Source of the DNA: Neelides folsomi
Lineage: Eukaryota; Arthropoda; Collembola; Neelipleona; Neelidae
Length of the DNA: 64,000 nucleotides
Direction of reading: 5' to 3'
NCBI GenBank assembly: GCA_034687125.1
Contig: JAQGBZ010000095.1
Coordinates: forward strand, 62,001 to 126,000
The translations under genes were made by a program, and so were the position numbers. Shown in pieces: positions 57,821-64,000 of the stretch (positions are counted from its first letter, which is position 1; every line of letters starts with the position of its first letter). Below the pieces are notes generated by a model. That model was not told where the DNA came from, did not search any database, and saw only the letters and a program-made list of their open reading frames with translations.

Positions 57821-60800
57821 GTAAGCACGACTTTGACTTCCCCTTTTAAAACCCTATGCAATTTTGATGTTCTTTCAATTCACTCGTCCGCTGGAGGATG
57901 AATACATTATTCATTATGCATTTTTGCATCTTGAGAGTGTCAGTTCTTTAATTCATGACTTGAGAGTTCATTTTCCTTATATAAAAGTACAGTAAGTTTA
58001 CAAACGCAGTTTTTCACGAAATGCTTTTTGAATTCTAATTACGCATTTGTCAAAATTTCGGACTTCATAAACATATTAATTATTGGTTTGAATAATCATT
58101 CGCAAGTAAACGATTGATTTTACTCTAACAGTATGGCATTATAGATACATTGTATGTATTAAATATTAGTATCGTATATGGCTTTATTATTGCATTCTTT
58201 ATGGTAAAATTTTTTAATATGGGTAATATTTATACAGGTACTGATAATTATTAAATATTGCCATATTTGACAAATTATTCCATAATTATTTATGGATGTG
58301 TACCTGTGTCCATTTGTATAATGACAATGCAAAATACATAATGAATGGTTTGATAAGGCTCTTATTCAAACCTCTTACGAATTTTATTAACTTAGGATTC
58401 TATTCGTTTGATTTGGATTTATCTATATATTTGTTGACTTTTATCTTATATTACCATATAGGTAATTTGGCTTCCTTTTTGAATATCTTAATGGGTTTGT
58501 CTTAAAAAATGAAAAAATTGTGGGTTTGAACCATCATCAATCCAAGTTGGAAGGTTCAATCTTAATTTAACTCCTAGTGACAATTTAATAACCTCTTACG
58601 TGACTCGTTAGATAAATAAAAGGTTAAATGAAAGGGTACACATAAAGTTAAAAATTGTTCCATGGTACTTTTCTCTTTGCTCAAGTGAGTGAGTGTACCG
58701 GTTTGGGGTTCTTTGAACAACACCACTCTGACCTTTCCATTTATCATCTATCTGGAGAACATATGTCATAAAGGGGATGAGATGCTTTTCCTAATAGCTT
58801 CTCTTTTTACTACCTTACCTAACTGATATGTACACGGGGCAGGATCAGTTTATATAAAATATCTCGTATAAAGTGGGATTAGAGATGAGTCCGATGGGTG
58901 GGTTAATCCATTACACAGTGGGGCCCTTCTTGAGTGGAAGGAATAAATTCAACCAACGGGGTCGAGTCCATTCATTATCATCATTATGTAATTAAGTCTT
59001 TTCGCTTCCTCTCCACTCTAGTCTCCTATTAAAAGAGGAAGGAAGGAGGTGGAAGTAATGGAAGCTCAGAAGGTATTCCTCTTTGGAAGTGGATGTTTTT
59101 AAAATGTTCTCCCAACTTCCCCGGCGATTTATTTAACCTGTCCCTGTGGTGGTTGGATAGACATAGTGGCTGAAGAAGGGGCCTTCGACTCGAATTTACA
59201 TTCCTACGAACGATGAATGTAAATCGAGCTAATTTATTAGCTTGGGCAAGGATAGCTCTTCCCTATGTGCAACTACATATTACTTTTCTTCAATATCCAA
59301 ATAATTCCTTCCTTAAATTAAATGGTTCAAATCACGTACTTTTGACTTTCTTATCACTTCCTATTATTCCTATATACTTACGTACGTACAAATACAAAAG
59401 TATTATTCTTTCATAGACCTGAATTTCTTATTTTTCGTATATAATTCTTTGACATTCAGAAATTTTACCTTCTACCGCAATTTAAAATTTTAATATAAAA
59501 TGTGCTATTGATAAGACAAAAGGTAGTCTGATAAATTCCTTTGATAAAGAATGTACAAAGTTGGAAAACCTTCAAATATTATGTAAACAATGTTCATTTA
59601 ATGTATTCGGTTCATTGAAGAATCCCTTTTTGAATTTGACATTTCACCGCATGTTTATTGACGTAATGAAAACATCATTGGTCTGTTTGTACGTATAAAT
59701 GGAAAGATTCGAGAAGAACAAGCTCGGATCATTTTCAAACAAAGGAAGATGAAAGAAGGGAATTCAAATGGAATTCTTTTCGGGGAACTTTGAACACGAG
59801 ATGTGAATTCCATCATGCTGTGGTTTTGATACGCGCTTCTAGTGGAGCTGCAAGGAAAGTTGTAGCCGTTAAATATCTATGAACTTATCTTCTACGTACT
59901 GGCTGTTTATGGCTTCAATTCACGTGTGCCTTCATTATCATTCGGTCGTATTTCTCTTAGTGATGGGGTTTAGATGGAGTAATGGACGAGCCATGAATCA
60001 GGGAAGGGTCCCTTTTGTTTCAAAGGAATTTATGCCAAGAGACTCGGAATTATCTTTTTGGCCTTTTACCCAATTCTGTCCAATTTACAATTCCAACCAG
60101 GTCGTAGAGTTGAAAGGATTGGAATTGGAACACTTGCATTTTACTTATCCACATCTTTAGGTATTTTCAAAAGTGTGGGCCATTCGTTTACTTCACACTG
60201 AAATCTGATGAATTTGTGATTCGTTTTTTATCCATTAATTCACATTTATTATATAAATTAAAAAAATTCATCTATGCCAAATTAATTCCTGTCAATTTAA
60301 AATGGTTTGTAATATGGAACAATGCATGTTTCAAGCAGATTATTTTTTATCTTTTAAAGCTCTTGAAATCGGATAGTTTAGCAGAGATTTATATATCGGT
60401 TTGATCAAAATGGACGTAATGTTATTCTTGATTTACAAATGTATTTTTCTGTTAAGACGGTATTGTCGTTCGACAAGGGGAAATTTTATTGTTTGGAAAT
60501 TTGGAAGTAAGAAGGATCTTTGGCTCTGGCCTTCGAGGCCTGGATAAACTATTACTTATGGGACAGAGACTTTATATGAATGAAAATTTGGGATTCTGGT
60601 CGAAGTTGAAAGACAAAAGAGGACCATTAATATCCCGCCATGACACGGACATTTGTCTTGGTCACCAGCGGGACCGGAAGCCTTTACAACTTCCAAACTC
60701 TCCCAATCCAAATTCTTTTTAGCTCGGTTTTCTCTCTCGAGGCAGTCAAAGTCTCCAATCTCCATTTGTTTACATTATTAATACGGAATTAACTTATTGT

Positions 60801-63800
60801 TAATATACATGATATATAAGTACATTTATATTTAATTATTCCGGATGCCCCTTTGCATAGATAAATATATCCAAGTTGGATTAATCTCTCATTTTGCATG
60901 AAACCGAATTTAAGTAGAACGGAGGCCCATAGGAAAATATTCAAAATTTGAAGTATTGCTAGTCAAAGTTCCGAGGATTGGAGAGTAGGGAATTGGTGGT
61001 TCTCAACTTATCTCCTTCTATGGAGGATTAAAATGAGGAGAAAAGGATTAGGCGAAAGTACTAAAAAGCTTTCATGTTCAAGTAGATTAAAACCTGTGGG
61101 AAAGGAAAATAGAACCAAGTTAGTATTTGACTGTTTCATTTCATTTGAATCTCTGTGCTCTTCCTTCATTTGTCCCAGTGAAAGGGAGATTAAATGAGGA
61201 TTTAAATGTTCGGAATTAAATCCATGCTTTGGTACAAAGGTACAATACATAAGTTTGTATTTATGTAAGTATGCTAAACATCAACTACTACCTATACAAC
61301 ATGCGTATGTTACATGCATGCGATATTAGTTGGAAATTTAGTAAAGACAGAAGTCCATAGGTTAATGCAAAAGATGTTATAATTTTAATAAATAATAAAT
61401 ATTTATTAAAATAACTCTATGTATGGTATATATCTGTATTTTATTTATAGTTAGTTAATTATACTCTTATAGGTAAAATGTATTCTGAAATATTTTTAAA
61501 GATGTTCTGTTTCGATCGAATTCAAGAACATGAGTTGAAAAGTAGGCTCAATGTAATATATCAGTAAATTATAGGGCTAAAAGTTTGGCCATATTGTTCT
61601 GCCAACTTTTTTTTTAACTGAATGTCTTTGAGGTTGCTCTGCTGTGAATGATTCCCCAGAGGAGTACCTTTGGAATTCTTGACAATTTGTAACTGAACCT
61701 GAGGACCCCAATGAGCTTCAACTTTCATCAGGGGAGAAAGTTAATAATGCTTACCTTTCTGCTTATTCATTATTTATTTACAATTGAGCTCGGATTCTCT
61801 CCACCTTCACTTTACGCCACGGATGAGACACGGATGGATTTTTCCCATAGGAAAACGGCTCTTTTCTATCCTTATAGCGTTTCGCTCTTTTTCCTAAAGA
61901 TTGAGTATTTCTAATATAAATTTTTAGGTGTAAGATTTAGAGTATATAATACATTCTATGTATGGTACATATACCGTTATACAATACATGTGCTTACATA
62001 ATCTTAAGTTACATTTTTGAGAAAAAGTGTTCTATAAAATATTCTCATCCCTTTTCATTTGATATTAAATGCGAGGAATTGGGGAAATAATTGAAGGAGA
62101 TTTGAGCAACAAAATTTTATTATGCTCAGCTCCAACCTTTTATTTTTCTATTATGTACTGGTACATCCTTAAATTATTTACCTAGTAAGGTAGAGGGAAA
62201 TTGAAAAGTTTATCTATCAATTTATTTCGTAAATTAATAACTACTACTACTTTATTATATTATGTGTACTACTACCATATGTATGGTTTTGAATATTTTA
62301 ATGTAAGATCTTGTACATGTACCTAGTTTATTTAACCAATACAAACTCAAAATTTAGTTTAAAAAGTCTACTTTTTATTATTTTTTATTTATCTTCAAGC
62401 TTAAGTTTTCTATTAAGAAATGATCAAAAGAAGTAAGTTAAATCTTAACTTAAGGACTTCCATAAAGGTAAAAGTTTTCAATTAGGACTATGTATACTTA
62501 CTTAACTATCAGTATTTAAGGTTCTATACTTATTATTGCAAATAAGAGGGTTAAGGGCAATGGAGAGGAAGGAATAAATTTTCTCATTATTTTATGTTTT
62601 GGAAAGCATGACATTGATGAGGAAAGTGAGCCGCGGAACGTTCGTTCTTGAGTCGAGCAAAGAAGGGAAAACTGGGAAATCCTCTTTAATAAGTTTTCCT
62701 CGGCTTATAGATGGAATAAAGGATAATAACAATTTACGAGTTATATTTACGGGCGTAATAATAAGAAATGGGTCTTTGTTGAAGGAATTTCCTATTTTTT
62801 CCCTCTCTTCAACGTGTGATCCGAAATATCGATCGATTTCTTTCTCGGGGTCTGAAGATGAAAGAATGTTTTTTCCCAAGTGTAGATGACTCCCGAGGAG
62901 ACTTTCACTTTCAGTTCTTTCTCACTTCTTTCCTTAATAATAAAACCAAGTTCTTCTCATTCTTGGGGGAGAGTGAAGAGATGAAGAGGATGGGGAACGT
63001 AATGACGGGATCGGTCTTTCCTCACACTTCTTCAAATGCAATCAATCTTAAATGTTATTAACCCTTTATCTTCATTCCTACTCAAGTTATTGATGGTGAT
63101 AAGGTCGGAGTTGATAGAAAGGGACGTTGAGAGCTCTTCACTTTACAGCTTAACTTTTGTCCCCTAATCCTTCTCATTAGAATTCCGCTTCAATCCCCAG
63201 CTCTGAAGAAACTCGTTTACTTTAAACTAAAAATTATACAGGGTCTTATATTTTAAAATTTGAATAGCTCTTTTATTTTTAAAAATTCAATATTTCTCCC
63301 ATATTTACTATTACGTATATGGGAATTTCATGACTTTTTGAGTAGCTTAAAACTTTTTGAATTTTTCCCCGTTATTCTTTTTTACATTTTAAATCAATTT
63401 TTTTTACATAAATGGTTTGTGTTATCATATTAATTTTTTTGAAATGGGCCTTAATATTGACACTATATTATGTAATCGATCTGTTTTGTAAAGTCTTATG
63501 TATGATGTTATATCAGATACAATTTAAAAAATTTATAAATATCTACATTTAATTTTATACTTAAAGTTAGGTATACGCACTATTACTGGTAGTAAAGATA
63601 AGAATTGTTTTTGTTATGTTCACGAGATGTTGTAGTTTGATATTTCTAAATGGAATTCGAATCAATCCATTTTCCTTACAATTCATTTTCCACATTCTTC
63701 CTTTTTCCCCATTGTGTTGAACCTGAGAGAAGTCGTGTTGGGTCTCCGGATGTTTCGCGAAGAGACGCGTAGGGAAAATTGAAGTGACTAGGATTGAAGA

Positions 63801-64000
63801 AAAGCCTCAGAGGCTCATGAATATTGAGAAGATTAGGAGTCGAAGGGATCTCATCTTTCTCCTCTCCCTCTATCGATGTTTTCTCAGACAGTTGAAGAAT
63901 TATGGAAACTTTTCACTTCCCATCTCATTCTCCACTTATTCCTTTTCAATTTTGACTTTCTAAATTTTCACTTCCGTTGTTGTTCCTAGAGATCTTCAAC
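57821..64000. other. Probable long intron of the LDLa gene, otherwise gene-free
   Basis: No exon with convincing splice context or family similarity was found on either strand in about 6 kb. A mariner-like terminal sequence TACAGGGTCTTATATTTTAA starts at 63237. The remaining open frames are short and random-looking. Confidence 0.35.

Overview
This is a eukaryotic window. It is AT-rich and has GT-AG introns, mostly 50-300 bp with a few of several kb. There are no operons, ribosome-binding sites or tRNA/rRNA genes that I can see. The gene set (a KLP10A-like kinesin-13, a SERHL/kraken-like hydrolase, GXYLT, PLEKHJ1 and large C2H2 zinc-finger genes) fits an arthropod; a springtail or another early-branching hexapod is only a guess. 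Open reading frames were joined into genes by matching splice acceptors, donors and codon phase by eye. No transcript evidence was available.

Layout. 1.9-6.9 kb (+): a multi-exon zinc-finger / AT-hook / psq-like HTH gene, with a dead pogo/Tigger-like DNA transposon in one intron. 8.5-14.9 kb (+): a second, very large zinc-finger gene, modelled at 1999 aa with about 16 fingers. 15.7-18.6 kb (-): an 11-exon gene for a 571-aa protein that ends in a dynein heavy chain stalk plus microtubule-binding domain with no AAA motor, preceded by tandem exon-encoded W-x-x-K repeats. This is the most unusual gene in the window. 20.4-31.3 kb (-): a kinesin-13 gene with at least ten coding exons and long 5' introns. 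33.8-35.7 kb (-): a SERHL/kraken-type alpha/beta hydrolase. 37.0-38.0 kb (-): a thioredoxin fused to a p47-type UBX domain, a second unusual architecture. 38.9-40.7 kb (-): a GT8 glucoside xylosyltransferase (GXYLT). 42.5-43.9 kb (+): PLEKHJ1, divergent from GXYLT over a short shared promoter region. 44-64 kb: gene-poor. It holds a decayed copy (about 46.2-46.5 kb) and an intact 5' part (57.25-57.82 kb) of a secreted or membrane LDL-receptor-class-A gene, plus several small inverted-repeat elements.

How the genes relate. Two neighbouring same-strand genes concern microtubules: the orphan dynein-stalk protein and kinesin-13. The two zinc-finger genes are tandem neighbours and share C2H2 fingers plus AT-hooks. 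GXYLT is predicted to xylosylate O-glucose on EGF repeats in the secretory pathway. The Trx-UBX protein would link a redox active site to p97/VCP, if its UBX domain binds. The LDLa gene probably continues past the right edge, with the last 6 kb as a long intron.
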